From positions 310,001-374,000 of the forward strand of contig NC_013061.1 of the NCBI RefSeq assembly GCF_000023825.1: 64,000 nucleotides of DNA, written 5' to 3'. Shown here piece after piece: positions 9,501-19,108 of this stretch. Each line of letters opens with the position of its first letter. Within the stretch, counting starts at the first letter, position 1. Made by a program: the position numbers and the translations under genes. The notes beneath the pieces are model-generated. The model did not search any database and was not told the origin of the DNA. It saw only the letters and a program-made list of their open reading frames with translations. Origin of the DNA: Pedobacter heparinus DSM 2366 (GTDB lineage: Bacteria > Bacteroidota > Bacteroidia > Sphingobacteriales > Sphingobacteriaceae).

Positions 9501-9888
9501 GGATGAATTGAAGCAATCGGTACAGAATGCGGTTTACGAGCAGAAAGATCCCCTGATCATTTACAAGATGGAAGCCTTTAACCTGTTCAAAAACATGCTG
9601 AATGCAGTGAACAAAGAGGTGGTAAGCTTCTTGTATAAAGGGGGCATCCCGGTGCAGACAGATCCTAATGATGTGCGGGAAGCGCAGGCACCAAGATCTG
9701 CACCAAGCAGGTTAAAAATGTCTAAACCAGAATTCGGACAGCAAGGCAGCAGTGCAGATGTGATGGAAGATACACGTGAGCTTGCTCCGCAGCAGCCTAT
9801 CCGTAAGGAAGTTACTGTGGGCAGGAACGAGCCTTGTCCGTGTGGCAGTGGCAAGAAATTCAAAAACTGTCACGGTGCAGGATTGTAA
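6580..9888 (+). CDS. secA: Preprotein translocase ATPase SecA
   Basis: The ATPase motor that pushes unfolded proteins through SecYEG; cytosolic and membrane-associated. At 1102 residues it is about 200 longer than the enterobacterial enzyme, as is usual for Bacteroidota, with extra sequence between the first nucleotide-binding domain and the preprotein crosslinking region (roughly residues 320-500). The Walker A motif MATGEGKT is at 190-197 and the Walker B block [20 protein letters not shown] is near 297-316. The second helicase lobe has [21 protein letters not shown] and [15 protein letters not shown]. The C-terminus ends in the zinc-binding [19 protein letters not shown], which contacts SecB and ribosomes. 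A strong terminator follows. Confidence 0.99.
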   Translation: MLGFLTKVFGSKSERDIKALQPIVVKINQEYEKLSALSNDELRNKTVYFKDVIAKALAEIDGKIGGLKADAESQDLSLPEKTALYDQIDALIKDRDKELEVVLQEILPQAFAVVKETSRRFSENDTLEVTATQFDRNYAARKKNVEIKGDKAYWANRWEAAGVEVLWNMVHYDVQLIGGMVLHSGKIAEMATGEGKTLVSTLPAYLNALAGQGVHIVTVNDYLARRDSEWNGPLFEFHGISVDCIDKHEPNSQERRDAYLADITYGTNNEFGFDYLRDNMSQTPDQLVQRKLHFAMVDEVDSVLIDDARTPLIISGPVPFGDQHEFHELKPRIERLVAAQKEYVTRALNEAKKLINEGKAGTEEGEGGLALLRAHRGLPKNKALIKFLSEGSVKQTLLKTENHYMADQSKNMPKVDAELFFYIDEKNNQVELTEKGIELITKSGEDPHFFVLPDVGTEIADIEKSALSSEEKIAQKDALMRDYSIKAERIHSVNQLLKAYTLFEIDVEYIIDEGKIKIVDEQTGRIMDGRRYSDGLHQAIEAKENVKVEDASQTYATVTLQNFFRMYHKLCGMTGTATTEAGEFWSIYKLDVVEIPTNRVISRKDHQDYVYRTIREKYNAVAEEIVSLTQAGRPVLVGTTSVEISELLSRMLKLRGIKHNVLNAKMHQKEADIVAEAGQAGQVTIATNMAGRGTDIKLGPGVKEAGGLAIVGTERHESRRVDRQLRGRAGRQGDPGSSQFFVSLEDNLMRLFGSERISNIMVKMGIEDGEVIQHSMITKSIERAQKKVEENNFGIRKRLLEYDDVMNSQRSVIYAKRRNALFGDRLDVDMSNMTFDVAEDIVTEYKEEGNYEGFKLEVIKNFSADTAIDEAEFTSKGIHHLTDKLFEEVTAFYARKSDAIIAQAMPVLNQVYAERGEQIEQIVVPFTDGLRSIQVPVGLKKAIDNGGREINKSFEKTIVLALIDESWKEHLREMDELKQSVQNAVYEQKDPLIIYKMEAFNLFKNMLNAVNKEVVSFLYKGGIPVQTDPNDVREAQAPRSAPSRLKMSKPEFGQQGSSADVMEDTRELAPQQPIRKEVTVGRNEPCPCGSGKKFKNCHGAGL

Positions 9889-9905
9889 TTTGTAATAAAC
9901 ATATA

Positions 9906-9946
9906 GAATGCCGAGTTTTGTAAAAAAAATTCGGCATTCTTTTTTT
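9906..9946 (+). terminator. secA terminator
   Basis: GAATGCCGA pairs with TCGGCATTC across an A/T-rich 16-base loop, followed by seven T. The hairpin contains an ATG at 9908 in frame with the next gene, which argues against that upstream start for the SPOR protein. Confidence 0.85.
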
Positions 9947-9952
9947 ATCCTC

Positions 9953-10402
9953 ATGAAGAAATTATTTACTGGCCTGTTGTGTTGTTTTTCTGTTGCGGTA
10001 TTTGCCCAGACAAAGGGTGTTGTTGCAGTAGTTAAAGACCCTATGATAGACAGTTTAATTGCCAAACGTATTGAACTCAATACAAAAGCGGCCGTTGCCA
10101 CACCGGCAGCAAGTACGGGAAAAGTGGGAACTGCCATTGTTTCGCAAATGGGCTACCGGGTGCAGGTTTTTTACGGATCTGACAGACGGGAAGTTTTTAA
10201 TGAACAGAGCAGGTTCAATTCAGATTTTCCGGAATACAATACCTACATTACATATAAGCAACCCAATTATTATTTACGGGTGGGCGATTTTAGAACACGG
10301 TTGGAGGCCCAGCACTTTATGAACGAGCTGAAACCCATGTACCCTACTTTATTTATTTTCAGGGAAAAGATCAATGCACCTAATTTAGAACCACATCAAT
10401 GA
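9953..10402 (+). CDS. SPOR-domain exported protein
   Basis: A 149-residue exported protein with a signal peptide (MKKLFTGLLCCFSVAVFAQ) and a C-terminal SPOR domain of about 75 residues (GYRVQVFYGSDR through YYLRVGDFRTRLEAQHF to FIFREKI). SPOR domains bind septal peptidoglycan lacking stem peptides, so a cell-envelope or division-site role is likely. The middle is a short Ala/Thr-rich linker. An upstream in-frame ATG at 9908 lies inside the secA terminator hairpin, so the ATG at 9953, which also begins the signal peptide, is preferred. Its stop overlaps the amidohydrolase start (ATGA), implying translational coupling. Confidence 0.85.
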   Translation: MKKLFTGLLCCFSVAVFAQTKGVVAVVKDPMIDSLIAKRIELNTKAAVATPAASTGKVGTAIVSQMGYRVQVFYGSDRREVFNEQSRFNSDFPEYNTYITYKQPNYYLRVGDFRTRLEAQHFMNELKPMYPTLFIFREKINAPNLEPHQ

Positions 10403-11586
10403 TAACCAAAGACAAGATACAGGCACTTTCAGGTAATATATTTGAACAGGTTGTTGGCTACCGCCAGCATTTACATGCCAATCCGGAACTTTCTTTTAAA
10501 GAATACCAGACTTCAGCTTTTGTGAAAGGCATTTTGACGGACTGGGGCATTCCATTTACAGAAATGGCTGATACGGGTGTTGTGGGGTTGATCAAAGGTG
10601 AACTGGCTTCGGATAAGATCATCGCCCTGCGTGCCGATATGGACGCATTGCCGATAATAGAGGCAAACGATAAACCTTATGCGTCTAAGAACCCAGGTGT
10701 GATGCATGCCTGCGGACATGATGTGCACACCTCTTCTTTGCTGGGAACGGCGCATATTTTAAATCAGTTAAAGTCGGAATTTGGGGGTACAGTAAAACTG
10801 ATCTTCCAGCCTGCTGAAGAGATTTTACCGGGTGGTGCAAGCATTATGATCAAGGAGGGCGTGTTGGAAAACCCCAAGCCGCAGCACATTATCGGCCAGC
10901 ATGTGATGCCACTGATTGATGCCGGTAAGGTAGGTTTCCGTTCGGGCATTTATATGGCCTCTACAGATGAGCTGTATGTAACGGTACGAGGCAAAGGCGG
11001 ACATGGTGCGCAGCCACATCAGAATATAGATCCTGTACTGATCGCTTCGCATATTATTGTGGCTTTGCAGCAGATTGTAAGCAGAAATGCAGATCCACGT
11101 TTGCCTTCGGTACTTTCCTTTGGTAAGGTAATTGCCAATGGGGCAACGAACATCATCCCGAATGAGGTAAAACTGGAAGGGACTTTCAGGACATTGAATG
11201 AGGACTGGCGCAAGGAAGCGAAGCGCCTGATGAAAAAGATGGCTGAAGGTATTGCGGAAAGCATGGGCGGGAGCTGTGAGTTTACCATTATGGATGGCTA
11301 CCCCTACCTGATCAATGAAGAAAAGGTAACGGCCAATACGCGCGCTTTTGCAGAAGATTACCTGGGCAAAGAGAATGTACTTGACCTGGACATCTGGATG
11401 GCGGCAGAGGATTTTGCCTATTATTCGCAGGTTACAGATGCCTGCTTTTACCGTTTGGGTACAGGGAACAAAGAAAAGGATACCTGTTATTCGGTGCATA
11501 CGCCGAATTTTGATATAGACGAGGATGCACTGAAGGTATCTACTGGTCTGATGGCTTATGTAGCCCTGAAACAACTGGGCAATTAA
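10399..11586 (+). CDS. M20-family amidohydrolase (N-acyl amino acid / hippurate hydrolase type)
   Basis: A 395-residue cytosolic metallohydrolase of the M20D/HipO-AbgB group, which removes acyl groups from amino acids. Landmarks are YRQHLHANPELSFKEYQT at the N-terminus, the metal-site segments LRADMDALPI and MHACGHDVHTSSLLGTA, the catalytic PAEEILPGGASIMI, and the dimerisation domain KGGHGAQPHQNIDPVLIAS. The C-terminal ligand region is AAEDFAYYSQ and VHTPNFDIDEDALK. No signal peptide is present. The start codon overlaps the stop of the SPOR gene, and another gene follows after 14 bases, so the three probably share a transcript. The exact substrate is not readable from sequence. Confidence 0.93.
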   Translation: MITKDKIQALSGNIFEQVVGYRQHLHANPELSFKEYQTSAFVKGILTDWGIPFTEMADTGVVGLIKGELASDKIIALRADMDALPIIEANDKPYASKNPGVMHACGHDVHTSSLLGTAHILNQLKSEFGGTVKLIFQPAEEILPGGASIMIKEGVLENPKPQHIIGQHVMPLIDAGKVGFRSGIYMASTDELYVTVRGKGGHGAQPHQNIDPVLIASHIIVALQQIVSRNADPRLPSVLSFGKVIANGATNIIPNEVKLEGTFRTLNEDWRKEAKRLMKKMAEGIAESMGGSCEFTIMDGYPYLINEEKVTANTRAFAEDYLGKENVLDLDIWMAAEDFAYYSQVTDACFYRLGTGNKEKDTCYSVHTPNFDIDEDALKVSTGLMAYVALKQLGN

Positions 11587-11600
11587 TTTAAATCGTTGCT

Positions 11601-12548
11601 ATGAAGAAAATACTCTTGCTGATCCTGTTTATGGGGCCCTTTTTGAAGGGCTTTACGCAAGAGATCCCACGTTTTAATCCCGATACGATCAGGACCATCC
11701 AGCTGGATTCGGCAGTAAATATTACTACGCAGAAATTTGGTGTGGAGACCTTTATCAATGCGATCATTACAGATAAAAGTTTTTATCAGGCTTTCAGGAA
11801 CATGAAACGCTATAACTTTATTGCTGAAAACCGTATTTATACCTACGATAAAAAAAATAAGGTAGAGGGCCGTATTTACCGCAAGATCAGGCACAATGGC
11901 GAAGGGCCCGATAAAATGGTATTTCTGGCCAGACAGGATACGGGAAAGGTGTATAAAAAGAATGGCAAATACCAGCTGTATACCATTGAAATGTTTGATT
12001 ACATTTTTATGAACGCTTATCAAACCGACTTTGTAGCAGAACCGGAGATGGGCGAAGGAAAAGCCGGTGATAAAAATGAGAGTTATAAGGATAAACTGAA
12101 AACCTTGATTTTTGCGCCGGGAAGGCCGATTAAAGGCCTGCCCTTTATTGGCAGCAAAACCCAGATATTTACAGCCAATATGCGCCAGTATTACGATTAT
12201 ACTTATCATAGTGGTACTTACCTGGACTCGATACCTGTTTACCGTTTTAAAGTTACCCTGAAGAAGGATCTGAGTAACAGCACCAAAGATGGCCTGATGA
12301 TCAAAGAGCTGACCACCATTTTTGACAAACGTAATTTTGAGATCCTGGGCCGGTATGTGGATATGAAATACAGCAATATGCTGTTCGATTTTGATGTGCA
12401 GATGAATATTGAGACCAGCTATTTTGGGGAAGATAAGCTGCCTACCAAAATTGCTTATCAGGGCAACTGGGACTATCCCTTTAAGAAAGAAGAACGGGCA
12501 AGCTTCCTGATTGTACAGAAAGACTATACACTTGGAAAGGGCAGGTAA
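11601..12548 (+). CDS. Hypothetical exported protein, outer-membrane-biogenesis-like style
   Basis: A 315-residue protein with an N-terminal signal peptide (MKKILLLILFMGPFLKGFTQ). The remainder alternates beta-prone stretches such as NRIYTYDKKNKVEGRIYRKI and IPVYRFKVTLKK with tyrosine-rich segments, and has no catalytic motif I can name. It resembles uncharacterised Bacteroidota periplasmic proteins whose folds recall LolA/outer-membrane lipoprotein sorting proteins (a single beta-sheet wrapping a lipid), but this is a loose impression. It follows the amidohydrolase by 14 bases on the same strand. Real gene: likely; function unknown. Confidence 0.75.
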   Translation: MKKILLLILFMGPFLKGFTQEIPRFNPDTIRTIQLDSAVNITTQKFGVETFINAIITDKSFYQAFRNMKRYNFIAENRIYTYDKKNKVEGRIYRKIRHNGEGPDKMVFLARQDTGKVYKKNGKYQLYTIEMFDYIFMNAYQTDFVAEPEMGEGKAGDKNESYKDKLKTLIFAPGRPIKGLPFIGSKTQIFTANMRQYYDYTYHSGTYLDSIPVYRFKVTLKKDLSNSTKDGLMIKELTTIFDKRNFEILGRYVDMKYSNMLFDFDVQMNIETSYFGEDKLPTKIAYQGNWDYPFKKEERASFLIVQKDYTLGKGR

Positions 12549-12589
12549 TTTTTTAACTTAGTTGTGCTAAATACAAACATACAAATAGG

Positions 12590-13252
12590 ATGAAAAGAAT
12601 TAAATTGTTATTGCTGCTGCCGGTTCTGATGATGGTACTGCTGTTTTCTGCCATGAATTACAAACCCAAAAAGGTGATCTTTTTTGGGGATTCCATTACT
12701 CAGGCAGGTGTGAAGCCCGGTGGCTACGTTGATCTGATAAAAAAGGATCTGGACCCGGCAAAGTACGAAGTAATTGGAGCGGGCATTGGCGGAAATAAGG
12801 TGTACGACCTGTACCTGAGGATGGAAGAGGACGTGTTGAATAAAAAACCAGACCTGGTGGTGATCTATATAGGGGTAAACGATGTATGGCATAAGCTGCA
12901 GCATAGAACGGGAACTGACTATCCAAAGTTCATTCAGTTTTACCAGGCCCTGATCAATAAGATGCAGGCTAAGGGAATAAAAGTTGTGCTTTGTACGCCA
13001 GCGGTAATTGGAGAGAAAAAAGCAGGGGCCAACGAAATGGATGCGGAACTGGATAAATATGCTGGTGCAATAAGGGAGCTGGCAGCTAAAAACAACCTGC
13101 CAATGGCTGATCTGAGGAAAATATTTACAGGTTATGACCAGGAAAACAATCCGGAAAATGCAGAGAAAGGCATTTTAACAACAGATGGGGTGCATTTAAA
13201 TGAAAAAGGCAACCGTACACTGGCAGACACTTTGCTGCCACTTATAAAATAA
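12590..13252 (+). CDS. SGNH/GDSL-family hydrolase, exported
   Basis: A 220-residue esterase-type hydrolase with a hydrophobic N-terminus acting as signal peptide or anchor (residues 1-22). Block I is FFGDSIT with nucleophile Ser35. Block II is the GAGIGGNKVYDL segment with oxyanion-hole Gly. Block III is YIGVNDVW. Block V is DGVHLNEKG with the catalytic Asp and His three residues apart. The set is complete, so the enzyme should be active on an ester, probably an acylated sugar or lipid in the envelope; the substrate is not evident. It lies between the hypothetical exported gene and dnaG on the same strand. Confidence 0.92.
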   Translation: MKRIKLLLLLPVLMMVLLFSAMNYKPKKVIFFGDSITQAGVKPGGYVDLIKKDLDPAKYEVIGAGIGGNKVYDLYLRMEEDVLNKKPDLVVIYIGVNDVWHKLQHRTGTDYPKFIQFYQALINKMQAKGIKVVLCTPAVIGEKKAGANEMDAELDKYAGAIRELAAKNNLPMADLRKIFTGYDQENNPENAEKGILTTDGVHLNEKGNRTLADTLLPLIK

Positions 13253-13302
13253 TAAATTAAAATTGCTGAAGGCAAGGTAAAGCAGGATAGGGAAAAGTAG
13301 AA

Positions 13303-15285
13303 ATGATTAACCAGGATACCATAAACAAGATAATGGACACCGCCAGGATTGAAGAGGTGGTGGGCGATTTTGTTGCGTTAAAAAAGAGGGGTACCAGTTT
13401 AATCGGGAATTGTCCGTTCCACAATGAGAAAACCCCATCTTTTAATGTTTCGGTAACTAAAGGGATTTATAAGTGTTTCGGTTGTGGTAAGGGTGGAGAT
13501 GCGGTCCATTTTATTATGGACCATGAGAAGTATTCCTATCCGGAAGCACTGAAATACCTGGCCCAGAAGTACAATATTGAAGTTGAGGAGACGGTACAGT
13601 CGCCCCAGAACATTGAGGCCCAGAATGCCCGTGAAAGTCTGTACATTGTATCAGAATACGCGGCTGGTTATTTTGCGAACGAACTTTGGACCGGCAATGA
13701 TGGCCGTGCCATAGGCTTAAGTTATTTTAAGGAGCGGGGCTTCAGGGAAGATATCCTAAAGAAATTTCAGCTGGGTTACTCGCCCGATGTATGGGATGCG
13801 CTGATCCAGAATGCAGTAGGTGCCGGGCATAAAGAAGAATACCTGGAAAAAACCGGGCTTGCGATCAGGAATGATAAGGGTAAGCTGTACGACCGTTTCA
13901 GAGGGCGTGTGATGTTCCCGATCCACAACTTTACCGGCAGGGTAATCGGTTTTGGTGGAAGGACATTAAAGACGGATAAAAATGTTCCTAAATATGTAAA
14001 CTCTCCGGAGAGTGACATTTACCATAAGTCCAACGTGCTTTATGGTTTGTACCATGCCAAAAAAGCGATCAGGGATCAGGATAACTGCTATCTGGTAGAA
14101 GGTTATGCAGATGTGCTGGCCGTGCACCAGGCAGGAATTGAGAATGTGGTGGCTTCTTCCGGTACTTCTTTAACCACGGAACAGATCCGGCTGATCGGAC
14201 GGTTTACAGAAAATGTAACGATTTTGTATGATGGGGATGCTGCCGGCATCAAAGCTTCGCTGCGCGGACTGGATATGATCCTGGAAGAGGGGCTGAACGT
14301 GAAAGTGGTACTTTTTCCGGATGGGCACGATCCGGACTCGTACATGCACCATGTAGGCTCCGGAGAATTTAAGCAGTATATAGAAGGTAACCGCAGGGAC
14401 TTTATTTTATATAAAGCTACGATTTTACTGAAAGAAGCCGGTACCGACCCCATAAAAAGGGCTGGGATTATCAGGGACATTATAGAGAGTATTGCGAAGA
14501 TACCAGATGACATTAAGGCCGCTGTATTTATACGTGAATGCAGTAGCTTATTGCAGGTTGAAGAAAGGATCTTGCTTTCAGAGCTCAATAAAATGAGAGC
14601 GGCAAAGCTTAAGAAAGCTTCAGGAGGCAGCTCAAGTCCGCAATCACAATCTTTTCAGCAGCACCAGCAGGCACAGCAGCATGCAGAGGGGCCACCTGAT
14701 AATCTTTTTGAAAATCCGGGCCCTTATGAAGATCCGGGTCCGGAAACTGCAGCAAGCAATGATCTCATTCAGGAACAGGAAATCGTTCGACTGCTGCTGG
14801 CTTATGGGCATGAACTGGTAAACTGGGACGGCATAGACAATATGTACATTGGTTCGTTCATTATACAGAACCTGACAGACGTGGTATTTGAAGACCAGCT
14901 TTGCAGCGGCATCATAGAGAATTACAGGGAAGAAATCGAGAACGGGCATTTGCCTGTTGCCAGCCAGTTTATCAAAAGTCCGGACCGTAATATTGCTGAA
15001 CTGGCGATTACACTATCCACATCCCCTTATATATTAAGTGAGAACTGGGAAAATAAGCATAACATTTATGTAAGGGACGAGACCGTAAACCTGAAGGCAA
15101 CGATTTTGGGCGGCTTGTTTCACCTGAAAAAAACGAAAATTGCCGGTATCCTTTCGGCAATTTCCAAAGAAATAAAAACAGAAACAGATCCGGTGAACCT
15201 GGAAATCCTGATGCAAAGGTTTGTATTGATGAAGGGCGTTGAGCGTGAGATTTCCAAGCACCTGGGCATCACAATTTTAAAATAG
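13303..15285 (+). CDS. dnaG: DNA primase
   Basis: A 660-residue primase that makes RNA primers at the replication fork. The N-terminal zinc finger has CPFHNEKTPSFNV and CFGCGKGGD (CHC2 type). The catalytic core includes GRVMFPIHNFTGRVIGFGGR, and the TOPRIM motif is YLVEGYADVLAVHQAG with the acidic pair in LYDGDAAG. A low-complexity linker rich in Gln, Ser and Pro (about residues 444-485) separates the core from the C-terminal helicase-binding region. The following yraN ATG abuts the TAG stop, so the two are co-translated. Identification is secure. Confidence 0.98.
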   Translation: MINQDTINKIMDTARIEEVVGDFVALKKRGTSLIGNCPFHNEKTPSFNVSVTKGIYKCFGCGKGGDAVHFIMDHEKYSYPEALKYLAQKYNIEVEETVQSPQNIEAQNARESLYIVSEYAAGYFANELWTGNDGRAIGLSYFKERGFREDILKKFQLGYSPDVWDALIQNAVGAGHKEEYLEKTGLAIRNDKGKLYDRFRGRVMFPIHNFTGRVIGFGGRTLKTDKNVPKYVNSPESDIYHKSNVLYGLYHAKKAIRDQDNCYLVEGYADVLAVHQAGIENVVASSGTSLTTEQIRLIGRFTENVTILYDGDAAGIKASLRGLDMILEEGLNVKVVLFPDGHDPDSYMHHVGSGEFKQYIEGNRRDFILYKATILLKEAGTDPIKRAGIIRDIIESIAKIPDDIKAAVFIRECSSLLQVEERILLSELNKMRAAKLKKASGGSSSPQSQSFQQHQQAQQHAEGPPDNLFENPGPYEDPGPETAASNDLIQEQEIVRLLLAYGHELVNWDGIDNMYIGSFIIQNLTDVVFEDQLCSGIIENYREEIENGHLPVASQFIKSPDRNIAELAITLSTSPYILSENWENKHNIYVRDETVNLKATILGGLFHLKKTKIAGILSAISKEIKTETDPVNLEILMQRFVLMKGVEREISKHLGITILK

Positions 15286-15648
15286 ATGGCTACACATAAC
15301 GACCTGGGCTGGCGTGGAGAACAAATTGCCGTTGAATACCTGGAAAACCTGGGTTACCGTATTTTAAACAGAAACTGGAAATGTGCCAGAGCGGAGGTAG
15401 ATGTGATTGCAGATCAGGAAGGAAAGCTCATTTTTGTAGAAGTAAAGACCCGGAGCTCTACAGATTATGGCCAGCCTGAAGAATTTGTAAGTTATAAAAA
15501 GGAACGGCAGCTGGAGTTTGCTTCATCAGCTTATATTGAAATGAGGAACCATCAGGGAGAGATTCGTTTTGATATTATTGCAATTGTTTTTGAAAATAAA
15601 GACATTTATAAAATTAATCATATAGAAGATGCATTTTGGCCAAGTTAA
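15286..15648 (+). CDS. yraN: YraN/UPF0102-family predicted endonuclease-fold protein
   Basis: A 120-residue protein of the UPF0102 family with a restriction-endonuclease-like core. Signatures are GEQIAVEYLENLGYRILNRNW, RAEVDVIADQEGKLIFVEVKTR and RFDIIAIVFE. The E-x-D-x-I and E-V-K residues are those expected for a PD-(D/E)XK nuclease site. Homologues have been linked to DNA repair or recombination, but a firm role is lacking. It begins immediately after the dnaG stop and its last 20 bases overlap the next gene. Confidence 0.93.
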   Translation: MATHNDLGWRGEQIAVEYLENLGYRILNRNWKCARAEVDVIADQEGKLIFVEVKTRSSTDYGQPEEFVSYKKERQLEFASSAYIEMRNHQGEIRFDIIAIVFENKDIYKINHIEDAFWPS

Positions 15649-16723
15649 AAATACCATAGGCAGGGCGGCACTGCCGTTTTGTTTGCTGTTTAGTTTATTG
15701 TTTGTGATCGCCTGTAAGGACAGCGCAACTGTACCGGGAATTGCGTTTAAATTTCCTGAGCAGGGCCAGTCGTTCGGACTTGGCGAGGACGTAAAGATTG
15801 GACTGGATGTTCCTGAAGGGACAACTATCACCTCTGCTACCTATTTGCTGGACGGCAAAGCAGTGGCCACAAAGCCCAATGGCGAAGCGGTTTCTGTAAA
15901 TACCAAGGGGCTTTCATTAGGCTACAAGCTGATTACAGCAGTAGTGGACAATGGCAGTAAAAAAGATACGCTGACGATTAATATAGAACTTAAATCGGCC
16001 CTGAAGCCTGAACTGTATGGTTACCAGGTGGTAAAGACCTTGCCGCATGATACTTCGGCCTATACCCAGGGCCTGGAATATCATAATGGCCGGTTTCTGG
16101 AAAGTACAGGTCAGGAGCAGCATTCGACCTTACGCTGGGTTGATGTTGCATCAGGAAAAGTATTACAGCAGATCAAACTGGAAGACCAGTACTTTGGTGA
16201 AGGCTCGAGTCTGGTTGGGGATAAAGTGGTCATGCTGACCTGGCAAAATAAGCTGGGTTTGATATTTGATGCAAAATCATTTAAACAATTGTCTACTTTC
16301 CCTTATCAGTCCAGCATGGAGGGGTGGGGCTTGTGTTTTGATGGAATTCAGCTGATCAAATCAGATGGCACGAATAGACTCTGGTTCCTGAATAAAGATA
16401 CCTATAAGGAAGAACGTTCGATAGAAGTTTATGACAACAATGGCCCTGTAGATTCGTTGAACGAGCTGGAATACATAGATGGTAAGATCTATGCGAACGT
16501 GTATACCAAGAATATCATTGTAGTGATTGATCCTGAATCAGGAGTAATTGAAAAACAGATTGATTTTTCAGGTCTGCTGCCTGCAGATTATTTTAAAACC
16601 GATGACGAGCGGGGGAACAATGTGCTGAACGGAATTGCCTGGGACAAGGCAGGTAAACGCTTGTTTGTGACGGGGAAAAAATGGCCACATCTGTTTGAGG
16701 TGAAGCTGGTTCCTAAGAAATAA
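15629..16723 (+). CDS. Glutaminyl-peptide cyclotransferase, lipoprotein
   Basis: A 364-residue glutamine cyclotransferase of the five-bladed-propeller (plant/bacterial) type, which turns N-terminal Gln into pyroglutamate. The N-terminus is a lipoprotein signal (FSLLFVIACKDS, with the lipobox Cys near residue 29). An extra beta domain of about 90 residues follows. The enzyme begins at YQVVKTLPHDTSAYTQGLEY, with GEGSSLVGDKVVMLTWQ, EGWGLCFDG and LNELEYIDGKIYANVY as family blocks, and ends NVLNGIAWDKAGKRLFVTGKKW. It probably acts in the periplasm or on the outer membrane. The ATG overlaps the end of yraN by 20 bases. Confidence 0.92.
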   Translation: MHFGQVKNTIGRAALPFCLLFSLLFVIACKDSATVPGIAFKFPEQGQSFGLGEDVKIGLDVPEGTTITSATYLLDGKAVATKPNGEAVSVNTKGLSLGYKLITAVVDNGSKKDTLTINIELKSALKPELYGYQVVKTLPHDTSAYTQGLEYHNGRFLESTGQEQHSTLRWVDVASGKVLQQIKLEDQYFGEGSSLVGDKVVMLTWQNKLGLIFDAKSFKQLSTFPYQSSMEGWGLCFDGIQLIKSDGTNRLWFLNKDTYKEERSIEVYDNNGPVDSLNELEYIDGKIYANVYTKNIIVVIDPESGVIEKQIDFSGLLPADYFKTDDERGNNVLNGIAWDKAGKRLFVTGKKWPHLFEVKLVPKK

Positions 16724-16767
16724 GTATAAAAAAAGCCCTGCCAACCGGCAGGGCTTTTTTTATACTT
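16722..16767. terminator. Bidirectional terminator embedding both stop codons
   Basis: A 21-base perfect inverted repeat with a 4-base AACC loop. Its GC core GCCCTGCC/GGCAGGGC is flanked by seven A and seven T, so it terminates both the cyclase gene and the convergent DUF4251 gene. Two bases of each gene's stop codon lie in the stem. Confidence 0.95.
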
Positions 16768-17296
16768 ATTTCTTTTTCTCTTTAGGCTCAGTAAGGTAGC
16801 CGTTAAAAGATATGGGCTGCCTGTTGTTGCTGTTCACGCTCAGGGTTGCATAACCGTTCTGGGAGACATTCAGAACCATTGACTGTGTGTCTTTAGCGTC
16901 TTTTGGAGTAATGGTAATGACCCAGGATCCTTTTTTCTTCTTGTCGGCCTTATATTTAAAATCTTTGGATTTAAATTTAATGCCCGAATCGTCGGGGTTC
17001 ATGGATGCGGTATAAGCTCTGCCATAGTAAGGCAGGTAAGCTTCTATACTGTCTTTGGTTACAACCAGCTGGTATTGTGAGCCGGTAAGCTGTATCATCC
17101 CCGAGCCATTTCCGCCGGGCATTCTGCTCATTACCCTGTTCACATCGGCATTGGCCATTGGCATGGCAGAACTTGCGTTAAATACATAGTGCTGCGCATT
17201 GATGATCTTAATCGTTGTTTCCTTATCGGTTTGTGCATATAGCTGCGTTGTAATCAGTAGGGCGGCAAATGCCAGCATGTTTTTAATTGTTTTCAT
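16766..17296 (-). CDS. DUF4251-domain exported protein
   Basis: A 176-residue protein with a signal peptide (residues 1-21, ending TQLYAQ). The body matches the DUF4251 pattern: an early YVFNASSAMPM strand, YQLVVTKDSIEAYLPYYGRA, a GIKFKSKDFKY strand, KKKGSWVITITPKD, and the closing ATLSVNSNNRQPISFNGYL. The family is restricted to Bacteroidota and has no established role; it is probably periplasmic or surface associated. It is convergent with the glutaminyl cyclase and shares its terminator. Family call good, function unknown. Confidence 0.85.
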   Translation of the reverse strand: MKTIKNMLAFAALLITTQLYAQTDKETTIKIINAQHYVFNASSAMPMANADVNRVMSRMPGGNGSGMIQLTGSQYQLVVTKDSIEAYLPYYGRAYTASMNPDDSGIKFKSKDFKYKADKKKKGSWVITITPKDAKDTQSMVLNVSQNGYATLSVNSNNRQPISFNGYLTEPKEKKK

Positions 17297-17402
17297 CAGC
17301 GTATCATTTTAGTTTTTTAACTATTTTAATGTTATGATGCGAACATCAGCTGTTTTCCATAAACAACATACCTAAAGATAAGAAAATCAAGGGATAATTT
17401 CT

Positions 17403-19049
17403 TTACCTCCAGCTTTTATATTGATTGATCAGTCCGTTTGTTGAGCCATCATGTGAGGCTACTTCATTATCATTGTCCAGTTCAGGCAATATGCTCTTGG
17501 CCAGTTGTTTGCCCAATTCTACACCCCACTGGTCGAAGCTAAAGATATTCCAGATGATACCCTGTACAAATATCTTGTGTTCGTATAGGGCAATGAGGCT
17601 ACCCAGACTAAAAGGTGTAACCTTTTTCAGCAGAATAGAGTTGGTTGGCCTGTTTCCTTCAAACACTTTAAAGGGAGCCAGTTTTTCAATTTCTTCGGCT
17701 GTTTTACCTTCTTTTTTAAGCTCTGCAACAACTTCCTCCTTGGTTTTACCATTCATTAAAGCTTCGGTTTGTGCGAAGAAATTGGATAAAAGAATCGGAT
17801 GGTGGTTGCCAATGGGGTTTAAGCTTTGTGCCGGTGCAATAAAGTCGCATGGGATAATTCGGGTACCCTGGTGGATGAGCTGGTAAAATGCATGCTGGCC
17901 GTTGGTGCCGGGTTCGCCCCAGATGACCGGACCTGTTTCGTAGGTCACATCATGACCGTTACGGTCTACATGTTTGCCATTGCTTTCCATATCGCCCTGC
18001 TGGAAATAAGCCGCAAAGCGGTGCATATACTGGTCGTAAGGCAAAATGGCCTGGGTTTCTGCATCAAAGAAATTGATGTACCATATCCCTATTAAAGCCA
18101 GTATAACAGGAATGTTGATCTCGAATTCAGCATTTTCGAAATGTTCATCGGCTGCATGCGCACCTGCCAGGAGCTGTTTAAAATTGTCGTAACCCACACT
18201 CAGTGCGATAGGGAGTCCGATGGCGCTCCATAAAGAGTACCTGCCGCCTACCCAGTCCCAAAACTCAAACATGTTATCGGTGTCGATACCGAAAGCAGAA
18301 ACGTCTTTGGCGTTGGTAGATAAGGCGGCGAAGTGTTTGGCAATGTCTTCTTTTTTAGCGCCATTTGCCAGAAACCAGTCGCGCGCTGTATTGGCATTGG
18401 TCATGGTTTCCTGGGTAGTAAAAGTTTTGGAGGCGATGAGGAACAATGTAGTTTCCGGATCAACCTTTTTAAGTGTTTCTGCAATGTGAGTGCCGTCGAT
18501 ATTGGAAACGAAATGCATGTTCAGGTGGTTCTTGTAGGCGCGCAGTGCTTCTGTAACCATTACCGGCCCCAGGTCTGAACCGCCTATGCCAATATTGACC
18601 ACATCGGTAATGGCCTTTCCGGTATATCCTTTCCAGCTACCTGAAATAATCTGGTTGCTGAATTTTTCCATTTTATCGAGCACAGCATAGACTTCAGGCA
18701 TCACATCTTTGCCATTTACCAGGATCTCTTTGTTGCGCTGATTGCGCAAAGCAATGTGGAGTACCGGCCGGCCTTCTGTCTGGTTGATCTCTTCACCGCT
18801 GAACATGGCCTTAATGGCTTCATCAAGTTTACATTCGCGGGCCAGCTGGATGAGCAGCGCAAGGGTGGTGTCATCAATCCTGTTTTTGGAATAATCGACA
18901 AGGATCTCCTCAAATAAAAGAGAAAACTTCTCAAAGCGGGATTCATCTTCAGCAAAAAGTTCTTTCAGGTTTTTTTTATTGATGTCGATGAAGTGATCGG
19001 CAAGGTATTTATACGCAGAGGTTTCGGTAAAATTTATTGTAGGAAGCAT
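17403..19049 (-). CDS. pgi: Glucose-6-phosphate isomerase
   Basis: A 548-residue cytosolic enzyme interconverting glucose 6-phosphate and fructose 6-phosphate. Family signatures are [21 protein letters not shown], the phosphate loop [57 protein letters not shown] with the catalytic Glu and His, and the C-terminal [15 protein letters not shown]. Length and order match the large (about 550 residue) form. It is divergent from the small DUF937-like gene and has no glycolytic neighbours here. Confidence 0.98.
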   Translation of the reverse strand: MLPTINFTETSAYKYLADHFIDINKKNLKELFAEDESRFEKFSLLFEEILVDYSKNRIDDTTLALLIQLARECKLDEAIKAMFSGEEINQTEGRPVLHIALRNQRNKEILVNGKDVMPEVYAVLDKMEKFSNQIISGSWKGYTGKAITDVVNIGIGGSDLGPVMVTEALRAYKNHLNMHFVSNIDGTHIAETLKKVDPETTLFLIASKTFTTQETMTNANTARDWFLANGAKKEDIAKHFAALSTNAKDVSAFGIDTDNMFEFWDWVGGRYSLWSAIGLPIALSVGYDNFKQLLAGAHAADEHFENAEFEINIPVILALIGIWYINFFDAETQAILPYDQYMHRFAAYFQQGDMESNGKHVDRNGHDVTYETGPVIWGEPGTNGQHAFYQLIHQGTRIIPCDFIAPAQSLNPIGNHHPILLSNFFAQTEALMNGKTKEEVVAELKKEGKTAEEIEKLAPFKVFEGNRPTNSILLKKVTPFSLGSLIALYEHKIFVQGIIWNIFSFDQWGVELGKQLAKSILPELDNDNEVASHDGSTNGLINQYKSWR

Positions 19050-19108
19050 AATAATAATGTTATATTTATTCAGCGATACAAGATAGTAAAACCTTTAAAA
19101 AAACACCT

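Noticed and set aside
9908..9952. Earlier ATG of the SPOR protein
   Set aside because: It lies in the secA terminator hairpin and precedes a clear signal peptide start at 9953.
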